Positions 21,444 through 31,196 of a stretch of DNA of 64,000 bases are shown here, in pieces (position 1 is the first letter of the stretch; each line of letters opens with the position of its first letter). Position numbers and translations under genes: made by a program. Below the pieces are notes generated by a model that ran no database searches, was not told where the DNA came from, and was given only the letters and a program-made list of their open reading frames with translations. The DNA is from Glaciimonas soli (GTDB lineage Bacteria; Pseudomonadota; Gammaproteobacteria; Burkholderiales; Burkholderiaceae_D), in contig NZ_WINI01000009.1 of the NCBI RefSeq assembly GCF_009497155.1, forward strand, positions 62,001 to 126,000, in the 5' to 3' direction.

Positions 21444-21513
21444 GACGGGTTTAACTTACGACCGCAAAGATTTGTGGTCGAATAGTCCATAATACTGCCG
21501 GGCTTTCATCAGA

Positions 21514-21555
21514 AACCAACTGAATCCAATAATTTGGAAGGCAGTTGGTTTTTTT
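21514..21555 (+). terminator. Rho-independent terminator
   Basis: AACCAACTG-loop-CAGTTGGTT followed by a T-run, downstream of the DUF4148 gene. A smaller hairpin CGACCGCAAA/TTTGTGGTCG (21460-21481) precedes it. Confidence 0.85.
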
Positions 21556-21612
21556 CAGTTTGTACGCCTATCATATAAACAGACAACAATGCGTCTTCAA
21601 CAAAGGTTTTCT

Positions 21613-23160
21613 ATGCAGGTTTTCCCTTCAGCCACGCATCATCGCGTTTCTGTATCCCGCTTAACTGTGGAGCGCGCCGGCGCGCTGATTTGTGCGCTGA
21701 TATTGGGCGGATGTGCCAGTTTTTCTGGCATCAATCCACAGTCCACAATGAGCGACGGTCATAGCATAGATGGCCGTGCTCTGGAAAGCAGCGCCGCCAT
21801 GAAGGCCGCCAGGATTGATGCTGTCTGGCCAACCGCTACATGGTGGCAAGCTTATCGCGACCCGCAACTAGATCACCTGATTTCCGAAGCGATTGCTAAC
21901 AGTCCTACGCTAAAAGTCGCCCAGGCGCGTATCCGGCAAGCCACTGCTATGACCGATATCGCCAAATCCGCGACCTTGCCAAAAGTCGGTGCGGAAGCAT
22001 CCGTTACCCGTGAATTATTTACCAGCGACGGTTTATATCCACCGCCATTAGGGGGCACCTACAATACCAGTAACGGGGCTTACATCAGAGCCAGCTACGA
22101 TCTGGATCTCTGGGACAAAGACCGCAATACTCTGGAAGCGGCGCTCGATACCGTTCACGTCGGCAGTGCCGAAGCACGCGCCGCACAATTGAGCCTGGAA
22201 TCGACCATCGTCAATGCCTATTTACAGCTTGCTACCCAGTATGTGATGCGTGACCTCGCCACGGCAGCATTGGAACAACAACAAGCCATCGCCAGCATTG
22301 CGCATCGCCGGTTGAAAGCAGGCATCGGTACCAATCTGGAAGTAAGCCAAGCAGAAACCAACCTGCCGTCAGCACGCAGCACTATTGAAAAAGTCGATGA
22401 ATCTATCGCGTTGTTGCGCAACCAGCTCGCCACGTTAACTGGCCAAGGTCCCTCTGCAGGTGATGCGATAAAACGGCCATCATTGGCCGTGAAGATCGCG
22501 GCGACTGGACAAAATACGTCATTGCCCATTAGTTTGCCAAGCAACATCCCAGCAGAATTAATCGGCCGTCGCCCTGACGTGATTGCTCAGCGCTGGCGGG
22601 TTGAGGCGTTGGGTAAGCAGATCGATGTCGCTAAAGCGGCGTTTTACCCGAATATTAATTTGTCTGCCTTCATCGGTTTTGAATCTATCGGCTTAAGCCA
22701 ATTTATCAATAGCGTCTCTGCCGTGCGCGGTGCCGGACCGGCGATTTCATTACCAATTTTTGATGGTGGCCGTCTACGCGCCAATCTCAGTTCGCAAACC
22801 GCGCAACTCGATGCAGCAATTGAGGGTTATAACGGCGCGCTATTGCAGGCCTTGCAAAGCGTCGCCGATCAATGCGTTAAATTAAAATCGCTGCAACTAC
22901 AGCGCGAACAATCTGAACAGGCTTTAGGTTTAGCGCAAAAAACGTTTGACCTGGCACAACGCGGATTTAAAGCGGGCCTGACTCCCTACCTCGATGTCAT
23001 TCACGCCCAGATCACACTCTTGCAGGAGCAACAGCATGTCGCACAGGCACGCGCTGCCTATCTCGCTGCGTGGGCGCAATTAATGCAGGCATTAGGTGGC
23101 GGTTTAGGCGATGATTTGCCAACAGTAGCCAGTGCTGCTATCGCTAAACCGGCGCCATGA
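21613..23160 (+). CDS. Outer-membrane factor lipoprotein, NodT/OprM family
   Basis: Trimeric outer-membrane exit duct of a tripartite efflux pump, 515 residues. The lipobox LILGGC follows the signal sequence. Two outer-membrane efflux repeats cover about 70-500, with WWQAYRDPQLDHLISEAIANSPTLKVAQARIRQA and SAPISLPIFDGGRLRANL-type segments. ATG 21613 has AAGG 6 nt upstream; ATG 21589 is an in-frame alternative with no ribosome site. The stop overlaps the next start (ATGA), making it first of a four-gene operon. Confidence 0.93.
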   Translation: MQVFPSATHHRVSVSRLTVERAGALICALILGGCASFSGINPQSTMSDGHSIDGRALESSAAMKAARIDAVWPTATWWQAYRDPQLDHLISEAIANSPTLKVAQARIRQATAMTDIAKSATLPKVGAEASVTRELFTSDGLYPPPLGGTYNTSNGAYIRASYDLDLWDKDRNTLEAALDTVHVGSAEARAAQLSLESTIVNAYLQLATQYVMRDLATAALEQQQAIASIAHRRLKAGIGTNLEVSQAETNLPSARSTIEKVDESIALLRNQLATLTGQGPSAGDAIKRPSLAVKIAATGQNTSLPISLPSNIPAELIGRRPDVIAQRWRVEALGKQIDVAKAAFYPNINLSAFIGFESIGLSQFINSVSAVRGAGPAISLPIFDGGRLRANLSSQTAQLDAAIEGYNGALLQALQSVADQCVKLKSLQLQREQSEQALGLAQKTFDLAQRGFKAGLTPYLDVIHAQITLLQEQQHVAQARAAYLAAWAQLMQALGGGLGDDLPTVASAAIAKPAP

Positions 23161-25292
23161 TGGACAGCGCGATACCCCGCGACGGCTGGTACCATCGTCT
23201 AAAAAATACTGTCGGTGCCGCGCTGCTCGCGCAAATCCCAGCCTTGCTGCATATGTTCAAAATGCTGGTGGCGATTTTTCTCGCCATGGGTTTGTCGATG
23301 CTGTTCGATTTATCCAAGCCCGGCACGGCAATGATCACCGTCACCATCGTCATGCAACCGCGCAGCGGCTTAGTGCTGGCGAAAGGCTTTTATCGCTTTC
23401 TGGGTAGTCTGATCGGTGTCGCAGTGTCGATTTTATTAGTCGCTTTATTTCCGCAAGAGCCAGTATTGTTTTTGACCGCTGGCGCTTGCTGGATGGCGTT
23501 GTGTACAGCTGGTTCCATCACTTTCCGTAATTTCCAGTCATACGCATTTGTATTGGCCGGATATACCTTGGTGATCGTAGGTTTGCCAGCGACCTTAAAC
23601 CCGGATCTGACTTTCGATATCGCCACCACGCGCCTGTCTGAAGTCATGTTAGGTTTGTTATGCGCAGGCGTGGTGAGTGACGTGATTTTCCCCCAGCATT
23701 TAACCGAAATTGTGCTGGCTACTTTCCGCAAACGTTTTGCCCATTTCTCCGTTTTGATACAGCGTAAAGAGCCCACCACCGATAAAAGTAGTGTAGTGCT
23801 CAAGCTGATAGGCGATGTCATCGCACTGGAAAATCTGCGCATGTCATCCGCGTTTGAAAGCGCTACGGTGCCATTGCAAAACAACAGAATGCGTCAATTG
23901 AACACGGCTTTCATGACCGTTTCAACCACATTTCATTCGCTCGACGAATTATTTCAGCGCCTGCAAAACAACGGCGATGTCACGATGCTCAATGCCCTGT
24001 TGATGGAGTACCACGCGATCACTCGCATTATGGATAACGATAAAGCGCGCATCCCGGCACTTCTGCAGCAATCACGCCAGCAACAAGGACAGCGATTGAT
24101 GGCATTGAGACGTGCGCTTGTACTGGTTGAGCATGAACCGGATACTTTATTGGATTTCGACTCTGCCAGTGAATTGCTACAGCGCTTTAGCGATGAATTA
24201 AGTATCTATACGCGTCTGCACAATGCGGTTCTGCATTTCAGTAGTACCGCTGATGACGCGCAAACTACGATAGACCTTGCTCTTGAAGCAGTGCCGGAAA
24301 TTCCGTCCCATTATGTCAATCGCACCGACCCCGTGCTGGTCATGATGTCCGCTTTACGCGCCGGCATCGGCTTTGCCGTTTCTTCCTGCTTTTGGATATT
24401 CAGTGGCTGGCCATCGGGATTGGATGCGGTGGTTTTTGCTACTGTCGCCAGTGCCTTATTTGCTGCATCTCCTGAGCCGACTAAAACGGTATTCGGCTTT
24501 ATGAAGGGCGCTGCGTTAGGTGGGATACTCGGCTTTATCTGCTCCTATTTTATTGAGTCGCATGCAGACAGTTTCACCATGCTGTGTTTTGCCTTGGCAC
24601 CGTTTATTTTGTTTGGCACCTGGCTTACCACGCGACTCCAATATGCTGGCATGGGAGCCGGCATGCTGATGTTTTTCCTGACGTATGCGTCGGTGGACAA
24701 TAATTACTCGTATGACTTTATAGGTTTTGTGAATGGCCTGACTGGCGGTTTAATTGGCTGTACCATTGCCGTCGCCATGTATATGATCATCGACCCGGCT
24801 GGCAGCCGTTGGGAAAAATTACGTTTAGGACGCGCCTTGCGACGACAGGTAGTCGATGCCTGCAGAAATCCACTACCCGGATTGCTGGCACATTTTGAAA
24901 GCAGCACACGCGATCTGGTTGGACGCTTTGCAGTTATGCACTCCAGTACCAATCCAGATGATCGCAAAGTAATGGCATGGTTATTGTCGGTATTTGAAAT
25001 CGGCCGCGCCGTGATTCATTTACGCGAACAAATTGCCGACTCTGCTCTTCCGCCTGCGCTAGAGAGCAGCTTGCAAACCAGCCTGAAAAGCATCGCTGCA
25101 TTGTGTGATAGTCCTAATGCCGAGCGATTGCATACTGCGCTGGACGCAGTACTGACATCCATTCGCGCCTGCACGCCAAGTACTGCACCAACCTTAGCCA
25201 ATCTACATCTGATTCGCACGGCCTTATTGGCGCATGCACTGGAATCAACGATCATCACCGACACCACATCAGGGGAACAGCATGCCACGTGA
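23157..25292 (+). CDS. FUSC-family efflux transporter (AaeB-like)
   Basis: Inner-membrane pump of the aromatic-acid exporter (ArAE) family, 711 residues. It consists of two hydrophobic six-helix halves (about 25-185 and 395-555), each followed by a soluble helical domain, as in AaeB/FUSC proteins. AaeB exports p-hydroxybenzoate and related aromatic acids with AaeA. The start overlaps the outer-membrane factor gene by 4 nt, and the end overlaps the DUF1656 gene by 11 nt. The substrate is inferred only from family and operon form. Confidence 0.92.
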   Translation: MMDSAIPRDGWYHRLKNTVGAALLAQIPALLHMFKMLVAIFLAMGLSMLFDLSKPGTAMITVTIVMQPRSGLVLAKGFYRFLGSLIGVAVSILLVALFPQEPVLFLTAGACWMALCTAGSITFRNFQSYAFVLAGYTLVIVGLPATLNPDLTFDIATTRLSEVMLGLLCAGVVSDVIFPQHLTEIVLATFRKRFAHFSVLIQRKEPTTDKSSVVLKLIGDVIALENLRMSSAFESATVPLQNNRMRQLNTAFMTVSTTFHSLDELFQRLQNNGDVTMLNALLMEYHAITRIMDNDKARIPALLQQSRQQQGQRLMALRRALVLVEHEPDTLLDFDSASELLQRFSDELSIYTRLHNAVLHFSSTADDAQTTIDLALEAVPEIPSHYVNRTDPVLVMMSALRAGIGFAVSSCFWIFSGWPSGLDAVVFATVASALFAASPEPTKTVFGFMKGAALGGILGFICSYFIESHADSFTMLCFALAPFILFGTWLTTRLQYAGMGAGMLMFFLTYASVDNNYSYDFIGFVNGLTGGLIGCTIAVAMYMIIDPAGSRWEKLRLGRALRRQVVDACRNPLPGLLAHFESSTRDLVGRFAVMHSSTNPDDRKVMAWLLSVFEIGRAVIHLREQIADSALPPALESSLQTSLKSIAALCDSPNAERLHTALDAVLTSIRACTPSTAPTLANLHLIRTALLAHALESTIITDTTSGEQHAT

Positions 25293-25485
25293 AATTACCG
25301 TCTTCGGGGCATTGATGCCGACTTTAATGTTGGTGTTGATCGTCGCCTTCATTGTACAAATCGGCATTGACTGGTTGATGTCCCATTTGCATCTGTACCG
25401 CTACGTATGGCATCCGGGTTTATTTCGGGTCGCTTTATTTTTTTGTATTTTCAGCAGTTGCGGGTTGTTATTACACGCCGTTTAA
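25282..25485 (+). CDS. DUF1656 small membrane protein (AaeX-like)
   Basis: 67 residues with two transmembrane helices (PTLMLVLIVAFIVQIGIDWL and GLFRVALFFCIFSSCGLLLH) and the family pattern HLYRYVWHPGLFRVAL. DUF1656/AaeX genes nearly always sit between the AaeB-type pump and its fusion protein, as here. AGGGGAACAGC precedes ATG 25282 within the end of the pump gene. A role in pump assembly is plausible but unproven. Confidence 0.9.
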   Translation: MPREITVFGALMPTLMLVLIVAFIVQIGIDWLMSHLHLYRYVWHPGLFRVALFFCIFSSCGLLLHAV

Positions 25486-25518
25486 AACTAAAACTCCAAA
25501 GATTCCAACGGATTCATT

Positions 25519-26421
25519 ATGAAATTATCTGACTTCATCAAAATTATTATCAAGGCTGCGATCACGCTAATCGTGGTCGTCATCGCTTTTATCCTCACGC
25601 AAAAACTGTGGGATCACTATATGAACTCACCCTGGACCCGCGATGGCCGGGTCCGTGCCGATGTGATCACGGTTGCCTCTGATGTTGCCGGTCGTGTGTT
25701 AGAAGTGCCTGTACGCGACAATGCCTTTGTTCATAAAGGCGATCTGTTGATGAAAATAGACCCGGCAAATTACACTTATGCGCTGGCACAAGCTGAAGCG
25801 GTGGTCGCCCAGCATAAAATCGCACTCTCCGCCAAACAACGCGATGCAGCGCGCCGCGCGGCGCTGGACGTCGATGTGATTTCCAGCGAGGTACGTGAAA
25901 ATTTCAGCGCAGATGCCTCTTCCGCACAAGCCACTTATCAAGCCGCATTAGCCGCACGCGACCTCGCCAAAGTCAATCTGGCGCGCACTGAAGTCCGTGC
26001 GCCAGCCGATGGCTGGATCGCTAATCTGAATGTCTATCCCGGCGATTATGCGCAAGCCGGTGCGCCAAAAATGACGGTGATCGATGCCAGCTCATTCTGG
26101 GTTTACGGCTATTTTGAGGAAAATAAAATACCATTGATGAAAGCCGGTGACCCGGCAGAAATCCAGTTGTTAGGGAACGATAAAATCATCAACGGTCACA
26201 TCGACAGCATCGCGCGTGGTATCACCGATCGTGACAACGCCCCCAGCAGTAACGGCCTGGCCAACGTCAATCCTAGCTTTAACTGGGTACGCCTGGCACA
26301 ACGCGTACCAGTGCGCATTCATATTGATAAAGTACCGGATGGTATTACTCTTGCAGCGGGGATGACTTGTACAGTGGTGGTGAAACCCAACACTAAAACC
26401 GCAGGAACTGTTGCAAAGTAA
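25519..26421 (+). CDS. HlyD-family membrane fusion protein (AaeA-like)
   Basis: Periplasmic adaptor joining the FUSC pump to the outer-membrane factor, 300 residues. One N-terminal helix (about 9-29) precedes NSPWTRDGRVRADVITVASDVAGRV, the lipoyl/barrel-sandwich domain typical of EmrA/AaeA. A short coiled hairpin (85-150) and the closing segment LARTEVRAPADGWIANLNVYPGDY follow. Last gene of the outer membrane factor-FUSC-DUF1656-HlyD operon, followed by a strong terminator. No LysR aaeR-type regulator is next to it. Confidence 0.94.
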   Translation: MKLSDFIKIIIKAAITLIVVVIAFILTQKLWDHYMNSPWTRDGRVRADVITVASDVAGRVLEVPVRDNAFVHKGDLLMKIDPANYTYALAQAEAVVAQHKIALSAKQRDAARRAALDVDVISSEVRENFSADASSAQATYQAALAARDLAKVNLARTEVRAPADGWIANLNVYPGDYAQAGAPKMTVIDASSFWVYGYFEENKIPLMKAGDPAEIQLLGNDKIINGHIDSIARGITDRDNAPSSNGLANVNPSFNWVRLAQRVPVRIHIDKVPDGITLAAGMTCTVVVKPNTKTAGTVAK

Positions 26422-26480
26422 GCTACTTGATTTAGTCAACGCCAGCGTTGAGTTTGACGAAGTAGTTTCAGCAAAAACCA

Positions 26481-26510
26481 AAAAGCCACTTCAAAGGAAG
26501 TGGCTTTTTT
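26481..26510 (+). terminator. Rho-independent terminator
   Basis: AAAAGCCACTTC-AAAG-GAAGTGGCTTTTTT ends the efflux operon. Confidence 0.93.
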
Positions 26511-26701
26511 ATTGCATGACTTACGTAAATCGGTTGACACATTCCCCTCTTCAAATCTATCATTGTTTCAAACAACAATACTTTGTTTCATTAGATAAAA
26601 CAAAGACCATCTTACATTGCACTAACCGGCTGGGCGATCTCGACAATAGACGCCTTTGCGCTAGCTGCATTCCATAGGTTGATAACGAGGGGATATCCAT
26701 T

Positions 26702-27910
26702 TTGAAAAAATCTTTAATAGCACTTTCCGTACTTGGCGCTTGTGCCATCACAACAACGAATATCGCGCAAGCGCAATCCAGTGTGACCATTTATGGTTTG
26801 ATCGACACCAGTATTAGTTATAACAACAAAATTGCCACGCCCAGTGCTGACGCTCCGCGTGCTACTGGCAGCAAATTGGGAGTCGACTCCGGTGATTTAC
26901 AACAATCGCGCTTCGGTTTTAAAGGCGTGGAAGATTTAGGCGGCGGCATGAAAGCGCTGTTTATTCTGGAAGGCGGCTTCTCTGGTACCACGGGCGCCTC
27001 AACACAAGGCGGCTTGCTGTTTGGGCGTACTTCCGTCGTCGGATTGTCAGGCGGGTACGGTACGGTACAACTCGGGCGCAGAAAAGATTTCATCGACGAA
27101 ATCGCTACCTACTATTCTAGTGTCTACGATTTTGGCTTGTTCATTAATGGCGTACATGACAACAATCTTGACCGCGTAGGTGGGAATCGCGCCAATAATC
27201 AAATTCGCTATGACACAAAAAATATCGCGGGTTTCACTGCCAACGCTACTTATGGCTTCGGCGAAGCAGCGGGCTCCACATCTAGCGGTCAATCTATAGG
27301 CTTAGGAGCAAATTACGACAATGGGCCATTTGGTATCGGCTTTGGTTATTGGCAATCGAAGTTGGGCAGCACCGCCTATCCTTCTAGCGATCAGGGTGCC
27401 TGCGTAGCTGGTCATGGCAAGGTTGGTGATACTTGCATCAAAACATGGATGTTAGGTTCCAGCTATAAAACCGGACCATTTAGAATCTATGGCGCCTGGT
27501 CGAAAACCATGCAGCCGCTGGCGACTTTCGGTGGTAACACAGCATCTTTCGACACCAAATTTACCCCCGGCACCATTGGTGCGCCGACCTCCTATTTCTC
27601 TGCCGCTGGCGCGAACAACAACAGCACTAACGTATTCGATTTAGGTCTAGACTACCAACTCACCGGTACATGGAAATTGATAACCAGCGTATTGCAATCA
27701 CGCTATAGCTTCGTTGGCACCGACACCAAAGGACGTTTGACGCAGATCAATCTCGGAGCAGATTACGCACTGTCAAAACGCACCGATATCTACAGCTATT
27801 ACGCCAATCTGCGTGCCAGCAATATGTACAATCCAGGTATCGTAGGCGGCGCATCAGGCGTAGCAAATACACAAAACGCTATCACGCTTGGTATACGCCA
27901 TAAATTCTAA
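26702..27910 (+). CDS. Gram-negative porin
   Basis: Complete 402-residue outer-membrane porin. It has a signal peptide MKKSLIALSVLGACAITTTNIAQAQ, the family start SSVTIYGLIDTSISYNN, FGFKGVEDLGGGMKALF, and a terminal strand ending ITLGIRHKF with C-terminal Phe. The start codon is TTG, with GAGGGG about 9 nt upstream and no ATG giving a signal peptide. It precedes the YfcC carrier and deformylase genes but is separated from them by a terminator, so it is its own unit. It shares its family with the truncated porin at the left edge. Confidence 0.93.
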   Translation: MKKSLIALSVLGACAITTTNIAQAQSSVTIYGLIDTSISYNNKIATPSADAPRATGSKLGVDSGDLQQSRFGFKGVEDLGGGMKALFILEGGFSGTTGASTQGGLLFGRTSVVGLSGGYGTVQLGRRKDFIDEIATYYSSVYDFGLFINGVHDNNLDRVGGNRANNQIRYDTKNIAGFTANATYGFGEAAGSTSSGQSIGLGANYDNGPFGIGFGYWQSKLGSTAYPSSDQGACVAGHGKVGDTCIKTWMLGSSYKTGPFRIYGAWSKTMQPLATFGGNTASFDTKFTPGTIGAPTSYFSAAGANNNSTNVFDLGLDYQLTGTWKLITSVLQSRYSFVGTDTKGRLTQINLGADYALSKRTDIYSYYANLRASNMYNPGIVGGASGVANTQNAITLGIRHKF

Positions 27911-27941
27911 GTAATTGTTATTAAAACTTCTGTCGAATAGC

Positions 27942-27991
27942 CATCGTGCGGGCCAAAAATGCAACATTTTTCTGGCCTGCACGATGCTTTT
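27942..27991 (+). terminator. Rho-independent terminator
   Basis: 14-bp arms CATCGTGCGGGCCA/TGGCCTGCACGATG with one mismatch, then CTTTTTC, after the porin gene. Confidence 0.88.
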
Positions 27992-28020
27992 TCACAGAGG
28001 CTAAACCGCATGGAGTTCCA

Positions 28021-29442
28021 ATGGCAACATCCACCGCCGCCCCTTCCAACGATCAACCATCTCACGGCACAAGTCGCATGCTGCATCCGGTTGCGATGAT
28101 GTTGCTCATTATCCTGATTGCTATCGGCTTAACCTATGTTTTAGATTCCGGTGAGTTCCAGCGACATGAAAAATTAGTCGTTCCCGGCACCTTTCATTTG
28201 ATAGACAAAGATCGCGACCTCAGCGCTTTAGTTAATCCGAACCCTCCCAAAAGCACCGCTGAACATGCCTATCCTGCCAGCATTTTTTCTGCCGTTTCCA
28301 GCATCCCGGTTGGCCTGACAAAAAGTGCACAGCTAGTGTTTATGGTGATGTTCATCGGCGGCATGTTTGGCGTGCTGCGTAAAAGTGGCGCACTCGATGC
28401 GGGCATCGACCGGCTACTGAATTTAACTAAAGGCAATGTCTATATCCTGACACCTGTGCTGATGCTGGCGATTGCTTGCGGCAGTACTTTTCTAGGTTTG
28501 GTTTCTGAATATCTGGTGATCATTCCCATGATGCTGATACTGGCAAAACGCTTAAATCTGGGGCCATTATTTGCCACGGCGTTAGTCGCCATTGCCGCTA
28601 AAATCGGCTATCTGGCATCGGTCACCAACCCATTAGCGTTAGTGATTGCGCAACCGATAGTCGGTGTGCCATTGCTCAGCGGCGCAGGGCTGCGCCTGAT
28701 CATTTTTGTCTTATATCTGGTCATCGGTATTGCCTACCTTTTGCTGTATGTCAAACGCACCGGCTACACACTGCCGACCGAACTGAATCGGGAAACCCGC
28801 TTATCCGCACAACACCTCATGGTATTGGCAATTGTCGCTATCAGCATTGTCATGCTGATCATTGGCACCAGCGTATGGCATTGGGGCGATACCCAATTAG
28901 GCGCATTCTATATTTTTGAAGGCATGCTGATCGCCTGCGTCGCACGCATGTCTATGCGCATTGCATGCGAGGCTTTTGTCGATGGCATGAAAGGCATGAT
29001 GTTAGCTGCGCTGCTGATTGGCCTGGCGAAAGCAGTCGAAATCATTTTGCATGACAGTCTGGTGTTGGACACCGTGATTAATCATCTGGCAGGCATCGTT
29101 GAAGGCCGCAGCCGCATCTTTGCTGCTGAAGGTATGGTCTTTATACAAATGGTGCTCGACGTGCTGATCCCGTCCACTTCCGGCAAAGCAGCAATCAGCA
29201 TGCCAATACTGGGACCGATTGGCCATCTGTCTGGCGTCAGCGGCCAGAGCGTGGTGCTGGCATTTTTGTTTGGCAATGGCCTCACGAACATGATTACCCC
29301 AACCTCCGGCATGTTGCTAGCTTATCTTGCCACTGGTCGTGTCAACTACACCGCCTGGCTGCGCTTCATCTTGCCGCTGTTTGCCATCTTGACTGTTTGC
29401 TCGATAGTCATCATGGCGATTGCGGTTGAGACTGGCTACTGA
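28021..29442 (+). CDS. YfcC-family membrane carrier
   Basis: Eleven-to-twelve-helix inner-membrane protein of the YfcC/DcuC-related group, 473 residues. It includes MVMFIGGMFGVLRKSGALDAGIDRLL, FLGLVSEYLVIIPMMLILAKRLNLG, and the C-terminal LIPSTSGKAAISMPILGPIGHLSGVSGQ with NMITPTSGMLLAYLA typical of the family. YfcC members are proposed carboxylate or peptide/amino-acid carriers. ATG 28021 has GGAG 5 nt upstream; an earlier GTG frame overlaps the terminator. It is followed after 16 nt by hutG, suggesting uptake of an N-acyl amino acid for deformylation (inference). Confidence 0.87.
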   Translation: MATSTAAPSNDQPSHGTSRMLHPVAMMLLIILIAIGLTYVLDSGEFQRHEKLVVPGTFHLIDKDRDLSALVNPNPPKSTAEHAYPASIFSAVSSIPVGLTKSAQLVFMVMFIGGMFGVLRKSGALDAGIDRLLNLTKGNVYILTPVLMLAIACGSTFLGLVSEYLVIIPMMLILAKRLNLGPLFATALVAIAAKIGYLASVTNPLALVIAQPIVGVPLLSGAGLRLIIFVLYLVIGIAYLLLYVKRTGYTLPTELNRETRLSAQHLMVLAIVAISIVMLIIGTSVWHWGDTQLGAFYIFEGMLIACVARMSMRIACEAFVDGMKGMMLAALLIGLAKAVEIILHDSLVLDTVINHLAGIVEGRSRIFAAEGMVFIQMVLDVLIPSTSGKAAISMPILGPIGHLSGVSGQSVVLAFLFGNGLTNMITPTSGMLLAYLATGRVNYTAWLRFILPLFAILTVCSIVIMAIAVETGY

Positions 29443-29458
29443 ATATTTTAGGAAGTTT

Positions 29459-30316
29459 ATGCAAACACCATACACACTGATAGTCCCACAACCGGATGTC
29501 GCCGAAATCCCGCTCATTTTCGATTCCCCTCACTCCAGTCGCCACTGCCCGGAAGATATGCAAGCGATTGCGCCGCAGGCCGCCATCGACAGCGGATGGG
29601 ATGCTTACGTTGATCAATTGTGGAGCGGTGCGGTAAAACATGGCGCGACTTTATTAGCTGCGCAAAACCATCGCTCTTATATTGATCTGAACCGCAGTCG
29701 CCTTGATATTGACCCGGAATTACTCGATGATGCGTGGCCGGAAGCGATACAGGTATCAGAAAAAAGCAAGGCTGGCATGGGTTTAATCCGTCGCTATGCT
29801 CTACCCGGTGTGGCCATGTATGACCGCAAACTCAGTATCGCAGAAGTCCAGCATCGCTTGACCCAGTACTACGATCCGTATCATCAGCAGTTACAAGATC
29901 TGATCCATCATGCCCATGCGCGTTTTGGTCAGGTATGGCATATCGATTGTCACTCGATGAAATCCGTCGGCAATGCAATGAATATCGATAATGGCGCAGC
30001 ACGACCGGATTTTGTATTAGGTGATCGCGATGGCAGCTCCGCCGATCCGTCCTTCGTTTTGTGGATTGCCGAACAATTGCGCGCGATGGGTTATATCGTC
30101 AACATCAATAACCCTTATCGCGGCGCAGAACTGGTTCGTGCCTATAGCAATCCGCAACAGGGCCGTTACAGCATACAAATCGAAATCAATCGCGCTTTAT
30201 ACATGGATGAAAAAACACTGGCCTATAATGCTGGTTTTCCTGTGCTGCAGCAAAATTTGACCACACTGTGCGGATTGTTGGCGCGCTATATAAGGGATAA
30301 ACTGCAAGCAAATTAA
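29459..30316 (+). CDS. hutG: N-formylglutamate amidohydrolase
   Basis: Zn-dependent hydrolase releasing formate and glutamate from N-formylglutamate, 285 residues. Motifs include PLIFDSPHSSRHCPEDM near the N-terminus, LLAAQNHRSYIDLNRSRLDIDPELLD, WHIDCHSMKSVGNA, and YRGAELVRAYSNPQQGRYSIQIEINRALYMDE. AGGAAG lies right before ATG 29459. No hutH, hutU, hutI or hutF lies nearby, so this copy may be a stand-alone salvage enzyme coupled to the transporter upstream and IclR regulator downstream. Confidence 0.9.
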   Translation: MQTPYTLIVPQPDVAEIPLIFDSPHSSRHCPEDMQAIAPQAAIDSGWDAYVDQLWSGAVKHGATLLAAQNHRSYIDLNRSRLDIDPELLDDAWPEAIQVSEKSKAGMGLIRRYALPGVAMYDRKLSIAEVQHRLTQYYDPYHQQLQDLIHHAHARFGQVWHIDCHSMKSVGNAMNIDNGAARPDFVLGDRDGSSADPSFVLWIAEQLRAMGYIVNINNPYRGAELVRAYSNPQQGRYSIQIEINRALYMDEKTLAYNAGFPVLQQNLTTLCGLLARYIRDKLQAN

Positions 30317-30333
30317 ACCTCTGTTCTCATCCC

Positions 30334-31098
30334 ATGACCGATTACACCGTTGCAGCAGTAGACGAAGCGATATCACTACTTTTATTGGTTGCACAAGCGC
30401 CTGGATTGGGTGTGACGGAATTAGCCATCAAGTCCGGCAATACCAAAGCTCGCACGTTTCGTTTGTTGTATACCTTGGAGCAACGTGGGCTGCTACACCG
30501 CGATGGTATTGTGCCTACCTACCATTTAGGTCACAAAGCACTGTATCTCGGGGTCGCAGCACAAGAACAAGTTGGTTTGGTACGTATCGCACGCAGCCAC
30601 TTGCGTGACATTGGCGGCGTGTGTAACGAAAATGTCCAGCTACGAGTGCGCGATGGTCTGGAGAGCGTCTGTGTCGCTCGCTGGGAATCGACCCATGCTG
30701 TGCGTGTCCATGGTGAGGTAGGTAACCGTCGGCCACTGTATGCTGGCGCCTCATCCAAAATATTATTGGCCTATGCACCAGCGGCCGTGCAAGAAGCGGT
30801 ATTAAATCAGCCTCTGCAACACTTCACCAACCACACCATCACTGATTCCAGCCAATTGGCGCAGCAAATCAAAGAGATCAGCACCGTAGGTTACAGCACT
30901 TCATTCGGCGAAATGTCCACCGATGCAGTAGCCATCGCCGCGCCCATCCGCGATGCCAGTGGCAATGTCATTGCCGCATTGGGCATTTCCGGACCGGCTA
31001 GCCGGATCACAACAGAAAATCTGCAGACCTACATCACGCTGGTGGTACAACGCGCGCGCGATTTGTCGCTGGGAATGGGTTATAGCGGAACGCATTAA
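30334..31098 (+). CDS. IclR-family transcriptional regulator
   Basis: 254 residues: an N-terminal winged helix (about 8-70, AVDEAISLLLLVAQAPGLGVTELAIKSGNTKARTFRLLYTLEQRG) and a C-terminal IclR effector domain (about 80-250) with VHGEVGNRRPLYAGASSKILLAYAP and SFGEMSTDAVAIAAPIRDASGNVIAALGISGP. It starts 17 nt after hutG and likely reads through with it, so it probably regulates the carrier-deformylase unit. Its ribosome site is weak, consistent with low expression. Confidence 0.93.
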   Translation: MTDYTVAAVDEAISLLLLVAQAPGLGVTELAIKSGNTKARTFRLLYTLEQRGLLHRDGIVPTYHLGHKALYLGVAAQEQVGLVRIARSHLRDIGGVCNENVQLRVRDGLESVCVARWESTHAVRVHGEVGNRRPLYAGASSKILLAYAPAAVQEAVLNQPLQHFTNHTITDSSQLAQQIKEISTVGYSTSFGEMSTDAVAIAAPIRDASGNVIAALGISGPASRITTENLQTYITLVVQRARDLSLGMGYSGTH

Positions 31099-31196
31099 TG
31101 CTAAAGTCGTCATTTATGACTAGATAAGTATTGTCAAATAGCATTAAATAGAGTCCCAGCTCAGAACAATTCCTTAAATTAATAGTCAAAGCCCCC

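Noticed and set aside
27946-28020. Longer N-terminus for the YfcC carrier from GTG 27946
   Set aside because: That extension is the coding of a terminator hairpin; ATG 28021 with GGAG fits better.
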